Notes: a model not told the origin generated them from the letters alone. 64,000 nucleotides of DNA from Bacteroidota bacterium (GCA_015222055.1 JADFUR010000116.1:29658-93657), one strand, 5' to 3'. Positions 46,699-57,264 are shown, counted from the stretch's first letter. A program made the numbers and translations.

Positions 46699-47514
46699 TT
46701 AATCTTTAAGCCCGGTAGAGGCCATACTTTTTATAAAATATTTTTGAAAAAATAAATATGCAATCATAATTGGCATAGCAAGCAATACTGCCGAGGCCAA
46801 TTTTACGCCTAATTGTGCTTCTGAACGTCCGCCAACAGCAAACAACGTTACTAATTGCGGCATTGTCATTAGATTTGTATCTCTTATTACAATTAAAGGC
46901 CACAATACGTCATTCCATGAGTTCATAAAAGTTATTAATGATACGGTTATAATTGTTGGTATTATATTTGGCCATAGTACTCTAAAAATTATTCTTAAGT
47001 TACTGCATCCGTCAACTTTTGCAGCATCTATTAAATCATTTGGAATAGATTTAAATATCTGCCTAAACATAATAATGGCAAACGCACTATTAAGAGCAGG
47101 AATAATAAGAGCCGCAAGTGTATCTACCCATCTAAATTTTATCATTAAAATATAGTTGGGAATTAATGTTATTTGAAAAGGAAGAGTCATTGTGAAAATT
47201 ATTATAAAAAATATTAAATCTCTACCTTTAAAATTCATTTTTGCGAGTGCAAATCCAACCATAGATCCAAAAATAACCACACCAATTGTGGAGCAACCAG
47301 CAACAATTGTGCTGTTTAATAATGATTTAAAAATTGGTATTTTAGTAAACATATGTGTGTAATTTCCAACAGTAAAATTTTGGGGTAAAAACACAAGAGA
47401 TCCAATTTCTTTTTCAGGTGTAAAAGAGGCAATAATCATCCAAAAGAAAGGGTATAAAAAACTTACTGCGGCTATTGCCAGTAATATATGTGTTATAATT
47501 TTTTTAGTTTTCAT
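46699..47514 (-). CDS. CUT1 sugar ABC permease, MalG type
   Basis: 271 residues with six transmembrane helices. The ABC permease coupling motif reads IDAAKVDGCSNLRIIFRVLWPNIIP (the EAA-loop, about 162-186). The start FLYPFFWMIIASFTPEKEI is typical of MalG/CUT1 partners. It forms the channel with the MalF-type permease encoded 38 bases upstream. Confidence 0.92.
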   Translation of the reverse strand: MKTKKIITHILLAIAAVSFLYPFFWMIIASFTPEKEIGSLVFLPQNFTVGNYTHMFTKIPIFKSLLNSTIVAGCSTIGVVIFGSMVGFALAKMNFKGRDLIFFIIIFTMTLPFQITLIPNYILMIKFRWVDTLAALIIPALNSAFAIIMFRQIFKSIPNDLIDAAKVDGCSNLRIIFRVLWPNIIPTIITVSLITFMNSWNDVLWPLIVIRDTNLMTMPQLVTLFAVGGRSEAQLGVKLASAVLLAMPIMIAYLFFQKYFIKSMASTGLKD

Positions 47515-47552
47515 TTTAAAAAATATATTTTTGAATAAAACACAAACAATTT

Positions 47553-48419
47553 TTAATCTTTTTCTATTGTGTATTTTTGAATTACAACAACTATCATAAT
47601 AATTACAGATACAACTATTCCTAATGTTGCAGAATAACCCATATGATAAAACTCAAAAGCTTGTTTGTAAATATATAACATAACAGATAAAGTGCTGTTT
47701 AACGGACCACCTCCTGTCATAATGTATGGCTCGATAAAAAGGCTAAAACCTCCAATTGTAGAGAGCATTAGAACCATAAAAATTGTAGGATTTATTGCAG
47801 GTAATGTTATATGCCAAAATTTTTGCCATTGGCTTGCTCCTTCAACATCTGCTGCTTCATAATATGCTTGGGGCACTGTTTGTAAGCCCACCAGAAATAA
47901 TATTACATACAGACCAACATTTTTCCACGTTGCCATTATTGCAATTGAAATTATGGCGATGCTTTTATTTGTCAACCAGGCAACTTTTCCTAATCCGAGA
48001 TTTGTTAATAATTGATTTATTAAACCAGCATCGAATCCATATAATTGCTGCCACAGAATAGTTATAACAACACCTGAGATAATAAACGGCAAGAAAAAAG
48101 CCGCTCTAAAGAAAGCTTTAAATAGTATTTTCTGATTTAGAAAATATGCTAAAGTAAGAGCAATAATTATTTGTAGAGGAATATGTATGATTAGAAAAAC
48201 AAAGGTATTATATAGTGATTTCCAAAACAATCTATCTTGGAACAATCTTATAAAATTATCAAATCCAACATATTCCATTTTAGATATAATATTCCATTTA
48301 CAGAAAGTTAAAATCAAAGAAAAAACTACAGGAAAGATTATAAATAAAATTAAATGTGTAATATATGGTGACACAAAAAAGTATGGAGAGACTGATTTTT
48401 TAAATTTATTTTTAGGCAT
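47553..48419 (-). CDS. CUT1 sugar ABC permease, MalF type
   Basis: 288 residues, six helices, with the EAA loop YEAADVEGASQWQKFWHITLPAINP at about 186-210. The N terminus SPYFFVSPYITHLILFIIFPVVFSL is characteristic of the MalF/UgpA side of CUT1 importers. It is the heterodimer partner of the following MalG-type permease. It starts 15 bases after the binding-lipoprotein gene. Confidence 0.92.
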   Translation of the reverse strand: MPKNKFKKSVSPYFFVSPYITHLILFIIFPVVFSLILTFCKWNIISKMEYVGFDNFIRLFQDRLFWKSLYNTFVFLIIHIPLQIIIALTLAYFLNQKILFKAFFRAAFFLPFIISGVVITILWQQLYGFDAGLINQLLTNLGLGKVAWLTNKSIAIISIAIMATWKNVGLYVILFLVGLQTVPQAYYEAADVEGASQWQKFWHITLPAINPTIFMVLMLSTIGGFSLFIEPYIMTGGGPLNSTLSVMLYIYKQAFEFYHMGYSATLGIVVSVIIMIVVVIQKYTIEKD

Positions 48420-48434
48420 AATTTGATATCTATA

Positions 48435-49733
48435 TTATTTAGTTTCTGCACGTAACAATATATTGACAGCTTTTTCGGCATCGCCAATAGCTTTTTCAGG
48501 GCTTTTTATATTATATAATACGCAAGCTTCATATTCTTGCGAAATAATGTCCAAGACTTCTGTAATAACCTCACAATTGTCAATTCCTTTAATATATTTA
48601 GCTTGTTTTGCAAATATTTTTAATTTGGGATTTTTGTTAAAATAATTTTCATAATATTGAATTGTATCCAATCCATATCTTCGTGGTAGCTGTCCGGTTT
48701 TTTCAAGAAATTTTAAATCACCTTCTTTATCTATCATTGTTTTTATAAATTCAAAAGCTAGTTGCGGATTTTCACAAGTATTAAAAATTATAATATTTTT
48801 AGGGTCGCAATAAGTGTAAACAGGTCCTTTATGATTGTCTGGAACAGGCATAGGGAAAAAATCATATTCAAAATTTTCAGGTTTAAATTTTTTCAAATAT
48901 CCTATTTCCCAGGGGCCGGTAAATTTTGTAGCTATTTTTTTTGCAATAAAAGGGTCGGCACCGGCGGATTTTTGATCTTTTGAAAAATAGGTATTCTTAT
49001 ATAATTTTTGTAAAAATCTAAATACCTCTATTGCATATTTATTATTAAAACAGGCTTTGTTATTTTTTATTAATGGAAATCCATCTGAAGCAGCTATATA
49101 TAAGGGGTAAAAGTTGAATAGTCTTTGATACCAAACGACTTTAACAGATGTGTTTCCAAACCATTGATCGACATATCCATCTTCATCAAAATCTTTTTTA
49201 AATTTTTTTGCTGCACTTAAATAACTTGAATAAGTACTAGGTAAGGAATCAAGATTTATAGAGGAAAACGAAGCTTTATTATATAAAGTCATTATTGGAT
49301 TTATCTTCCATGGAATTTGATATATATGACCATCGGATGAAGTAATTTCTTTAATTGTTGAAGAATCACAACGAGTGCGAATAAATTCATTAAATCCCTT
49401 AAGAGTATCAAGGGGAATCAAAACATGAGATTTAGCATAAAACTCTACAGAGCCCTGCCACATATTTGAATAAATATCAGGAGTGGTTTTGCCAACAACA
49501 GCTGCTAAAACCATTTCTTCACTAGACTGTCCCTCTGGAACAGGTTGAAATTTTACTTTGTTTTTAGGATGTTTATTGTTCCATTGGTCAACCGTTTCTT
49601 GTGAAAAAATTATTTCGCCATTATTATTTGACGACCAATAGCTCAAAGAAGTGTCTTTCTTAAATTTTTTATTATTACAACTATTCAAAAGAAACATAAA
49701 ACCCAATATGTATAAAAAATATTTTAATTTCAT
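48435..49733 (-). CDS. Sugar-binding lipoprotein of the ABC importer
   Basis: 432 residues. The signal peptide ends in LLNSC with Cys19. The fold is that of cluster-B/CUT1 extracellular binding proteins: LSYWSSNNNGE opening, VVGKTTPDIYSNMWQG near 90, FTGPWEIGYLKKF in the middle and AFEFIKTMIDKEGDLKF toward the end. It would deliver oligosaccharide in the periplasm to the permeases. It is the first gene of the ABC/GH130 group. Confidence 0.9.
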   Translation of the reverse strand: MKLKYFLYILGFMFLLNSCNNKKFKKDTSLSYWSSNNNGEIIFSQETVDQWNNKHPKNKVKFQPVPEGQSSEEMVLAAVVGKTTPDIYSNMWQGSVEFYAKSHVLIPLDTLKGFNEFIRTRCDSSTIKEITSSDGHIYQIPWKINPIMTLYNKASFSSINLDSLPSTYSSYLSAAKKFKKDFDEDGYVDQWFGNTSVKVVWYQRLFNFYPLYIAASDGFPLIKNNKACFNNKYAIEVFRFLQKLYKNTYFSKDQKSAGADPFIAKKIATKFTGPWEIGYLKKFKPENFEYDFFPMPVPDNHKGPVYTYCDPKNIIIFNTCENPQLAFEFIKTMIDKEGDLKFLEKTGQLPRRYGLDTIQYYENYFNKNPKLKIFAKQAKYIKGIDNCEVITEVLDIISQEYEACVLYNIKSPEKAIGDAEKAVNILLRAETK

Positions 49734-50123
49734 TGCTTTTTGTCTTTTTTAATAATTGTTTTAACGCTAATTAATATCTATTACTTTATATCTTCTTTAT
49801 AAATCATGAATTTTTCATGATTTGAATTGTGTACATGCTTGTGCTTTTTTTTCTTCTAAAGAATTACCTCTTAAAATTCCGTAAGTTGTTGCACTGATGT
49901 TGATAATAAGCAAATTAATTATAGTTCAGATTATATAAATAAGTTAACCGTGTAACGACTAATCATTTAGTTTATAAACTAATATAAATTTTTTTGCAGA
50001 TATTAGGGCTTTTTTAAAAAAATCAGCCAGACTTTATTTTTTTTTAATTTTTTCATGGAAAAAAATTTAATGTTTAAGTTATAAAATAAAGCCTGACTGA
50101 AATATTAATTAAAGTTTAAAATG
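49734..50123. promoter_or_regulatory. 390-base spacer with the probable promoter of the ABC/GH130 group
   Basis: No gene is visible. The spacer holds a perfect 16-bp palindrome TTAGTTTATAAACTAA at 49967-49982, a possible operator, and an imperfect inverted pair CAGCCAGACTTTATTTT / AAAATAAAGCCTGACTG between about 50023 and 50099, a likely terminator for the LamG gene upstream. Confidence 0.45.
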
Positions 50124-51176
50124 TTATTCTTGAACTTTTTCTAGATTATATATACTCTCAATTTGAGTAGGAGTAAGCACGGTTTTGTACATTCTTATCT
50201 CGTCAAGAGAACCATTGAAATATCCGCCCCATTCAGCAGGGATAATTTTGTCGTTATCATAATTCTCTGTTGTAGCAGCGTATTTGCTTGAGCTAACGCC
50301 AAATGTAAGATCATGACCTGTAACTGTTACTAAATCACCTTCTACATCATCCCATACTTTTAATTGAACACCATTAACATAAAATGCCATTTCATTACCG
50401 CCAAAAGTTACTGCAATGTGATACCATTTAAGAGTATCTAATACAGGATCACTATCTTTATCAAAGGCAGCAATGTCTGTTTTTGCTGTAAAAAATGGTT
50501 TATTTGATGATTGAAGTTGAAATTTGTAACCATTCCATGAATGAAGACCCATAAAACGATTATTTTCTCTAACTCTAGCAGCATTTACCCATAATGCAAT
50601 TGTAATTTGTTTAGGGTTTATTGCAGCATCGTATGGAACTGTAATTTTTGCACCTTCATTAAAAGCAATAGCTTTGCCTTCATTTCCGTAACGGTCAGTT
50701 GACCATGCTGGTTCTCCAGTACCGAAATTAGATTCGTTTCCAAAAGTACCAGTAAGTTCATTGCCAGAATAATCAGCAACTGTAGTTCCCTTACCTTCAT
50801 CAAAAGTCCATTGTCCAACTAAGTCTTCTGGTGCAATTGCAGCAATTACTTTGGTTTTGAATAAAGTGATTGCGTTGTTTAGAGCAACAATACTATTGTC
50901 AACTTCTGTTTGAGTTGATGCATCATTATCAGATACTCCTTTAGCAATGTCAATAACTCCTTGTAATTCTGCTATAGAACCATATTCAAATTGACCGGCA
51001 GCAGTACCTTCTACAGAATTTGCAACAAGATTGTTTGCTTCTGTAATTTTGCTTAACAATGCTGTTTTGTTAACAGTATCATCATCGTCATCTTTGTTAC
51101 ATGAAGTAACAAAAAACATGCTAATTCCAAATAAAGCGATTAGCACTAACATTGATTGTTTTTTAAATTTTTTCAT
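50124..51176 (-). CDS. LamG-domain surface lipoprotein
   Basis: 350 residues. Lipobox VTSC (Cys26) is followed by an acidic NKDDDDD stretch, which in Bacteroidota can act as a surface-export signal. A helical FIVAR-like module (about 36-115, ALLSKITEANNLVANS) precedes a concanavalin-like LamG domain (about 118-345: LVGQWTFDEGKGTTVADYSG, LKWYHIAVTFGGNEMAFYVNGV, FNGSLDEIRMYKTVLT). It takes the place of the surface glycan-binding protein that usually follows susD, and probably helps capture substrate. Confidence 0.82.
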   Translation of the reverse strand: MKKFKKQSMLVLIALFGISMFFVTSCNKDDDDDTVNKTALLSKITEANNLVANSVEGTAAGQFEYGSIAELQGVIDIAKGVSDNDASTQTEVDNSIVALNNAITLFKTKVIAAIAPEDLVGQWTFDEGKGTTVADYSGNELTGTFGNESNFGTGEPAWSTDRYGNEGKAIAFNEGAKITVPYDAAINPKQITIALWVNAARVRENNRFMGLHSWNGYKFQLQSSNKPFFTAKTDIAAFDKDSDPVLDTLKWYHIAVTFGGNEMAFYVNGVQLKVWDDVEGDLVTVTGHDLTFGVSSSKYAATTENYDNDKIIPAEWGGYFNGSLDEIRMYKTVLTPTQIESIYNLEKVQE

Positions 51177-51209
51177 TGTTTATAAATTTTAGTTAATAAA
51201 AAAAAATAA

Positions 51210-52694
51210 TTAATTAATTTGATTATTTGAATCTATTTCACTTTGTGGAATAGGGAAATAGCGATTTTGCTCGTAAATAAAATTTGTATTGTTTAAAGCC
51301 TGTTCGGCAATGTTTTTACCATAACGCATTAAATCAAAAAAGCGATGGAATTCAAAGCCAAGTTCAACTCTTCTTTCATGGCGAATAGCTGATTTTAAGT
51401 AACTTTTGTCTGTATTTGTTATATCTGTTAATAATTTGTCAGGAATAACACCATAACCAACTAATGAGTTGTCAAATAAATAACATTCTCTTGCTCTTTT
51501 TCTCACTTTGTTTAACGGAACTAATGCTTCGGCAGAACGATTAAGTTCATTAAGTGCTTCGGCTTTAATTAGAAGTATGTCGGCAAATCTCATATAAACA
51601 TAATTTAAGTTTCCGTCACCAATTATAGGTGTTTCAGCCTTTGGCTCTGCGTGTTTTTTTGTTAGATAACCAGATACAGACCATGCTGGATCAAAATCTT
51701 CACCATCTATCCATTTTTTGCCACTTCTTACAATAGTATAATCCAATCTGGGATCAAATATGGTGTCTTGAATTACTTCAAACTCATCAACAAAATTTTG
51801 AGTTGGAGCATCAAAAGCATATCCACCAATAGGTTTTGGTGAAAAATACTGATTTAAAAAACTTCCTAAAGCAGGAGATTGAGCTGATAGATGTTGAATT
51901 TCAAAAATAGATTCTGAGTTGTTTTGATGAGAAATTTGAAAGTTCTGACTGTATATTGGCATTAGTGAGTATCCGAGTTGTTCAACAGAATCTGCATTAT
52001 CAAGTGCCAGTTTCCAATTTTCTTGAAACAGGTATACTTTCGACAATAAACCAAAAGCAGCTCCTTTAGTAGCTCTTCCAATATCTGTTGCATCATGTGA
52101 TATTGGCAAAACAGCAATTGCATCTGTCAAATCTTGTTCAATTTGCTTGTATATATCTTCTACAGAAGAAACAGGCACGCTTAAATCCTTAACGTTATTT
52201 ATGGGTTTTGTTTTTAAAGGTATCTCCCCAAAAATATTTGTTAGATTAAAATAAAAGTATGCTCTCAGAAATTTAGCCTCACCAACAATCCTTTGTTTTA
52301 GATCTTCATTCATTTCAATGTTAGGCACATAAGAAATTACATTATTTGCCCTAACAATTCCTTCATAGTAATGTTTCCATATTGCTTCTATTTGACCGTT
52401 ATCGGAATTTACATCAAAATCATTAATATAGGAAGCATCACTTAAATCGCCGGAGTTTCCACCTTTTATAGCATCATCAGAGGCAATATCACCAAATACC
52501 CATAAGTTATTATTGGTAGAGGTAAATGAACAAATTTGATAAGTTGCGTTTAATGTAAAGAGAGCTTCTTCCTTTGTTTTATAAAATGTTTCTTTAGTGT
52601 ATTCTCCCTGTAAATCGACATCTAAGGTATCTGAACAACTATTAAATAAAATTGCCAGAATAAACAAAATCCAATATTTATAATTTAATTTCAT
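51210..52694 (-). CDS. SusD/RagB-family surface glycan-binding lipoprotein
   Basis: 494 residues, lipobox FNSC with Cys20. Typical SusD segments are AKFLRAYFYFNLTNIFGEIPL (about 138-158), the TPR helices ATKGAAFGLLSKVYLFQENW and the C-terminal RHERRVELGFEFHRFFDLMRYG followed by NRYFPIPQSEIDSN. SusD caps the SusC pore and binds incoming oligosaccharide. The gene follows susC by 12 bases. Confidence 0.94.
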   Translation of the reverse strand: MKLNYKYWILFILAILFNSCSDTLDVDLQGEYTKETFYKTKEEALFTLNATYQICSFTSTNNNLWVFGDIASDDAIKGGNSGDLSDASYINDFDVNSDNGQIEAIWKHYYEGIVRANNVISYVPNIEMNEDLKQRIVGEAKFLRAYFYFNLTNIFGEIPLKTKPINNVKDLSVPVSSVEDIYKQIEQDLTDAIAVLPISHDATDIGRATKGAAFGLLSKVYLFQENWKLALDNADSVEQLGYSLMPIYSQNFQISHQNNSESIFEIQHLSAQSPALGSFLNQYFSPKPIGGYAFDAPTQNFVDEFEVIQDTIFDPRLDYTIVRSGKKWIDGEDFDPAWSVSGYLTKKHAEPKAETPIIGDGNLNYVYMRFADILLIKAEALNELNRSAEALVPLNKVRKRARECYLFDNSLVGYGVIPDKLLTDITNTDKSYLKSAIRHERRVELGFEFHRFFDLMRYGKNIAEQALNNTNFIYEQNRYFPIPQSEIDSNNQIN

Positions 52695-52706
52695 AGTTAT
52701 ATTTTG

Positions 52707-55700
52707 TTAAAAAGTTACTTGTAAACCGAAAGTGACAGTAAAAGCAGATGGATATGTACCCCAGTCAATCCCGTTCACACGAAATGGCTCGCCACTTCTT
52801 AAGGTATTATCACTAGTTGTTAATTCAGGATCTAACCCTGGATATTTTGTGAATGTATATAAATTAGTACCTGATAAATAAATTCTAAGATTGTCTATTC
52901 GTATTTTTTTCAAAACATCATCTGAAAAATTATATCCTATTTGGATATTTTTTAATTTCAAATAGGAGGCATCTTCTAAGAAACGAGATGAAGGCCTAAC
53001 ATTATTTGATTTTGCTTCCCAAGAGGCTCTTGGTTGCGTGTTGCTTGTGCCTTCGCCAGTCCAGCGTTCATCATAATATCTTTGAGTAAGGTTAAAAGGT
53101 CGATAAAAACCTTCAATATCTGTTGCTATTTGGTAATAAATTTTTTGTCCAAAAGCACCTCCAATAAACATTGAGAAATCTAATTGCTTATAGTTAAATC
53201 CGAGAGACAGACCTGTAGTAACTTTAGGAATAGAGCTTCCAAGATGTTTTCTGTCTTTAGTGTCAATTACTCCATCGTTATTTTGGTCTTTAAATTTAAC
53301 ATCACCTGGTTCAATACCATTTCCTTGAAAAGCGTGAGTTACAATTTCTGTTTGGTTTTGAAATATTCCCTCCATTTCATATAAATAAAAGGATCCTATT
53401 GGGTAACCTTCTTCGGTTTTAGTTGCATATACACCATTATCAATACGACCTGCAAGAATTGGATTGTCTAATTCTAACATTTCATTATGAAGCAAAGCTG
53501 CATTGACATTTGCGTGAAATGAAAAATCTTTTGAAAAATATTTTTTATATTCAACGGACAATTCTAATCCTGAATTTAATACACTACCAGTATTTATAAT
53601 TGGAGATTCTGCATATCCTGCAGACGAAGGAATTGATACACTAAGTAATAAATGATTTGTAGTTTTACGATAATAATCTATACTAATATTTAATTGATAA
53701 TTAAATAAAAATTTAATATCAGTTCCAATATCTATTTGGTTACTCGTTTCCCACTGCACATCTTCATTTCCTAATTTATAAGTGGCGTAGCCTTCTTGTG
53801 GAGACCCACCAAAAGGATATTGGTAATTTTGACTAATCCGGTCTAGGTAAGCAAAATCATCAATTTCTTGATTTCCCACAGAACCATAACTAATTCTTAA
53901 TTTCCACATATCTAATTTGTCAAAATTTGTAAAGAAGTCTTCATTTATATTCCAACCTAAAGAAGCAGAATAGAATGTTCCCCACCTGTTGTTTTTGCTA
54001 AACCTTGAAGATCCGTCTCTTCTGATAAGAGCGGAGAAAAAATATTTTTCAAGATAATTGTAATTTGCTCTGGAAAAATAGGAAAGTAATTTATAAGTAA
54101 GTTCATCTTCACTTGTAGTAACAACACCAGTTCCATTACCAATGTATATTAATGCTGGATTTTGATCGGCAAAATCTCTGTCGTTAACCGCTGTATGAGT
54201 AAATTTATTTACAATCATTTCCGTTCCCAGAATTGCTGTAAAATTATGAATGTCATTTATACTTTTAGTAAAATTTAACACGTTACTAAATGACAAGTTA
54301 GCCGTAGAACCATTTATTACATTTAATGAATTTATTGCGTTAACTTTTCTACTACTGCTATTTCCCCATGTTTTATTAAATCGTTTTTGTTTGTAATCTG
54401 AGTTATCAATTCCAAATATTGAAGTAAAATTGAAGTCTTTATTTATTTTAAATTTAGCATTTACATTGCCGAAAGTATTTAATAGGTTTCTAACATTATC
54501 AGTATTCTTTAACAGCCCGAGTGGATTGTAACCATCACCCAGTAAGTCTGCTCGGCTAGGTAAATCAACAAAATTACCGTTGTTATCATAAATAGGAATC
54601 ATAGGATTTCTGAAAAAAGCGTAACGAACAGCACTTCCTCCGTTTCCTCCATAACCATCACCAGAATTTCCAACTATATCTGTTTCTGATTTGCTGATAT
54701 TAATATCTGCTCCAAGACTTAACCATTTTTTTACATCAGAGACGATACTTATTTTACCTGTTATTTTTTCATAATCACTTCCTACCAATATTCCTTCTTG
54801 CCCAAAATAACTTCCGGAAATACTATATTGTGTTTTTTCACTTCCGCCACTTATTCCTAAATGATAATTATTTAATATTGCCGTTTTAAAAATAGACTCT
54901 AAATGGTTAATATTTGGTGTGTTATTGAGAATTTCATCAGTCACTTTTTTTCTGTAAAGGTCAAGATGTCCATATATTTTATCACTATTGTTAAAATAGT
55001 CAGCAGCTTCATTATATATCTCTGAATATTCATATTTATCAACCATTTTAGTCAATGCACCGTGTTTTTGTATCCCGATATTCGAATTGAATACTATTTT
55101 TGCATCTTGATTTTTTTTCCCTTTATAAGTTGTGATAAGGACAACTCCGTTATTTGCACGAGATCCATAAATTGCAGCCGAAGCGGCATCTTTCAATACG
55201 CTTATTGATTTTATGTCGGAGGGTGAAAGGTTATTCATCCCATCTTTTGTTGGCACTCCATCTACTATATATAAAGGATTATTTTCTCCGGTAACAGATC
55301 CCAGTCCTCTAATATTAACCTGTACCCCAGCACCAGGAGCTCCGCTATTTTGGGTAACTTCAACTCCAGAAGCCAAACCTTGCATTGCCTGAGTAATATC
55401 AGGAACATTTCTTTTAGTAAGGTCGTCGGTATTTATTGTTGCTATAGATCCTGTAATATTTGCTTTCTTTTGGGTTGAATATCCTACAACAACAACCTCA
55501 CTCAATTTTTCAGTTTCTGATTGCAGAACAACGTTTATTGTGGTGCGACCATTTACGGGAACTGTTTGCGTCTTAAGACCAATAAACGAGAAAATTAAAG
55601 TTTGATTAAGATTATCAATTTTGATTGTATAATTTCCATTTATATCTGTTATAGTTCCAATGTTTGTGTCTTTTATTATTATGTTGACTCCGGGAACAGT

Positions 55701-56093
55701 CTCTCCTGTATCGTCAGATACAGTTCCTTTGATTATTTGTTTTTCTGTGGGTTTTTGATTGTCTGTTTTTGAATAAATTACAATCTGATGGTCAACATAT
55801 TTATATGTAAAACCACTATTTTTTAGAGCAAGATTAAGTATGTTCTCAATACTTTTGTTGTTAGTATTGATTGAAACACTTTTTTTAATATCAATTTTGT
55901 CACTATTGTAAAAGACGCTATACTTGCTGTTTTTATCAATATATTTAAAAACCTCTTCAAGTGTGTTTAAATTTTTTGTTTTAGTGTCTTGAGCAATAGC
56001 ATTTTGTGCATTAACCAATAAGCAAAAAACAGTAATATTGCTTATAATGATTAGCTCTAATAAAATTTTCGATAGCTTATTATGTCTTTTCAC
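52707..56093 (-). CDS. SusC/RagA-family TonB-dependent receptor with STN signalling domain
   Basis: 1128 residues starting with GTG. After the signal peptide (...NAIAQ) comes an STN domain (about 40-110), a CarboxypepD_reg-like domain (about 122-200, KGTVSDDTGETVPGVNI), the plug (VVVGYSTQKKANITGSI, then IRGLGSVTGENNPLYIVDGVP) and a 22-strand-type barrel ending TFGLQVTF with terminal Phe. The STN domain is the part that contacts a FecR-type regulator; the fecR and sigma genes directly upstream fit this. It imports oligosaccharide with SusD in a TonB-dependent way. Confidence 0.95.
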   Translation of the reverse strand: MKRHNKLSKILLELIIISNITVFCLLVNAQNAIAQDTKTKNLNTLEEVFKYIDKNSKYSVFYNSDKIDIKKSVSINTNNKSIENILNLALKNSGFTYKYVDHQIVIYSKTDNQKPTEKQIIKGTVSDDTGETVPGVNIIIKDTNIGTITDINGNYTIKIDNLNQTLIFSFIGLKTQTVPVNGRTTINVVLQSETEKLSEVVVVGYSTQKKANITGSIATINTDDLTKRNVPDITQAMQGLASGVEVTQNSGAPGAGVQVNIRGLGSVTGENNPLYIVDGVPTKDGMNNLSPSDIKSISVLKDAASAAIYGSRANNGVVLITTYKGKKNQDAKIVFNSNIGIQKHGALTKMVDKYEYSEIYNEAADYFNNSDKIYGHLDLYRKKVTDEILNNTPNINHLESIFKTAILNNYHLGISGGSEKTQYSISGSYFGQEGILVGSDYEKITGKISIVSDVKKWLSLGADINISKSETDIVGNSGDGYGGNGGSAVRYAFFRNPMIPIYDNNGNFVDLPSRADLLGDGYNPLGLLKNTDNVRNLLNTFGNVNAKFKINKDFNFTSIFGIDNSDYKQKRFNKTWGNSSSRKVNAINSLNVINGSTANLSFSNVLNFTKSINDIHNFTAILGTEMIVNKFTHTAVNDRDFADQNPALIYIGNGTGVVTTSEDELTYKLLSYFSRANYNYLEKYFFSALIRRDGSSRFSKNNRWGTFYSASLGWNINEDFFTNFDKLDMWKLRISYGSVGNQEIDDFAYLDRISQNYQYPFGGSPQEGYATYKLGNEDVQWETSNQIDIGTDIKFLFNYQLNISIDYYRKTTNHLLLSVSIPSSAGYAESPIINTGSVLNSGLELSVEYKKYFSKDFSFHANVNAALLHNEMLELDNPILAGRIDNGVYATKTEEGYPIGSFYLYEMEGIFQNQTEIVTHAFQGNGIEPGDVKFKDQNNDGVIDTKDRKHLGSSIPKVTTGLSLGFNYKQLDFSMFIGGAFGQKIYYQIATDIEGFYRPFNLTQRYYDERWTGEGTSNTQPRASWEAKSNNVRPSSRFLEDASYLKLKNIQIGYNFSDDVLKKIRIDNLRIYLSGTNLYTFTKYPGLDPELTTSDNTLRSGEPFRVNGIDWGTYPSAFTVTFGLQVTF

Positions 56094-56145
56094 AGTTCAA
56101 TATTTTTTATTTATTAATCTTTCACGATTGTATTTACAACTAATA

Positions 56146-57168
56146 TTATTTAATAATTATAGTGTCGTTTTTAATTTCATAATTAAAAGGTGTTGTGAGT
56201 TTAATAATTTTTAATATGCTCTCAATATTTTGCATTCTTGAGAATTCACCTGTATATCTACAATTTTTTATTTTTTTATTTTTTATGTTAAAGTTTATAT
56301 TATGTGAGCGTTCAAGTTTAGTCGTTATATCGAAAAAGGTTTGATTAACAAATCTAATAGAACCCTCTTTCCATGATGAATACATTTTTATATTCTGAGA
56401 TTTGAAAACTTTTGCTTGTTTGCTTTTTCTAACTAACAGATAAATTTGATTTGGAGATAGTGATGAAAAACTTTCTCCATTTTTGGCAAGTTCTATTTTC
56501 CCTCTTTCAAGAGATATTCTATGAATATCTTCGTCAGGGAAAGCCGAAATGTTAAATGCAGTGCCAACTACTTTAACCGTGTTTTCACAGGTGTGTACAA
56601 TAAATGGTTTAGATGAATTATGCGTTACATCAAAATAAGCTTCGCCATAAAGAAAAACATCTCTATTCTTCTCTCCAAAATTTTCACTATACCTTAATTC
56701 TGTTCCTGAATTAATTACGACTATGGAGTTGTCTGGTAAAATTATTTTTTTTATTTGTCCTTTAGGAACAATAATTTTTTGGCATGTATTTTCTTGATTT
56801 AAGAAAGTTTTATTAACAAAGAATATGCTTAAAGCGAAAAAAAATATAAAAATTGCCGCAACGTTTCTCCACACTTTAATATTAAATGTCTTGTTGTGTT
56901 TTAAGATTGATTCTTTTTTATTAAAATCGATTTTGGAAGATAATTTATTCCATTCATTATGAATAAAAAATTCGGGGAGTGATTTTTTCTTAAAATTAAT
57001 TAATTGTATTTGTGTTTTTGCTTCTTCTGCAATATCCTTATTCTCTGGGTTCTTGTTCATCCAAGCCTCCCAAGCTTTTTCATCGCATTTGTTTAAGCCT
57101 CTAGCGTAATTGCAAAAAGTCTCGTCTGAAATAAAATCTTTAAATTTGTAATTTGAATACTTTGTCAT
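56146..57168 (-). CDS. FecR-family anti-sigma factor
   Basis: 340 residues. An N-terminal cytoplasmic region with the WEAWMNKNPENKDIAEEA motif (about 32-50), one transmembrane helix (about 103-122), a periplasmic FecR domain (about 130-230, GEAYFDVTHNSSKPFIVHT) and a C-terminal DUF4974 domain (about 265-340, IRFVNQTFFDITTKLERSHN). It would hold the ECF sigma factor until the SusC STN domain signals. There are 52 bases to susC. Confidence 0.93.
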   Translation of the reverse strand: MTKYSNYKFKDFISDETFCNYARGLNKCDEKAWEAWMNKNPENKDIAEEAKTQIQLINFKKKSLPEFFIHNEWNKLSSKIDFNKKESILKHNKTFNIKVWRNVAAIFIFFFALSIFFVNKTFLNQENTCQKIIVPKGQIKKIILPDNSIVVINSGTELRYSENFGEKNRDVFLYGEAYFDVTHNSSKPFIVHTCENTVKVVGTAFNISAFPDEDIHRISLERGKIELAKNGESFSSLSPNQIYLLVRKSKQAKVFKSQNIKMYSSWKEGSIRFVNQTFFDITTKLERSHNINFNIKNKKIKNCRYTGEFSRMQNIESILKIIKLTTPFNYEIKNDTIIIK

Positions 57169-57264
57169 TATTATTAGTGTTACATTATTATAGAGTACAA
57201 TTTTTAAATTTTATACTCATAAAAATTGATAAATTTTTAAAAATTATTGATTTGGGGATATGAA

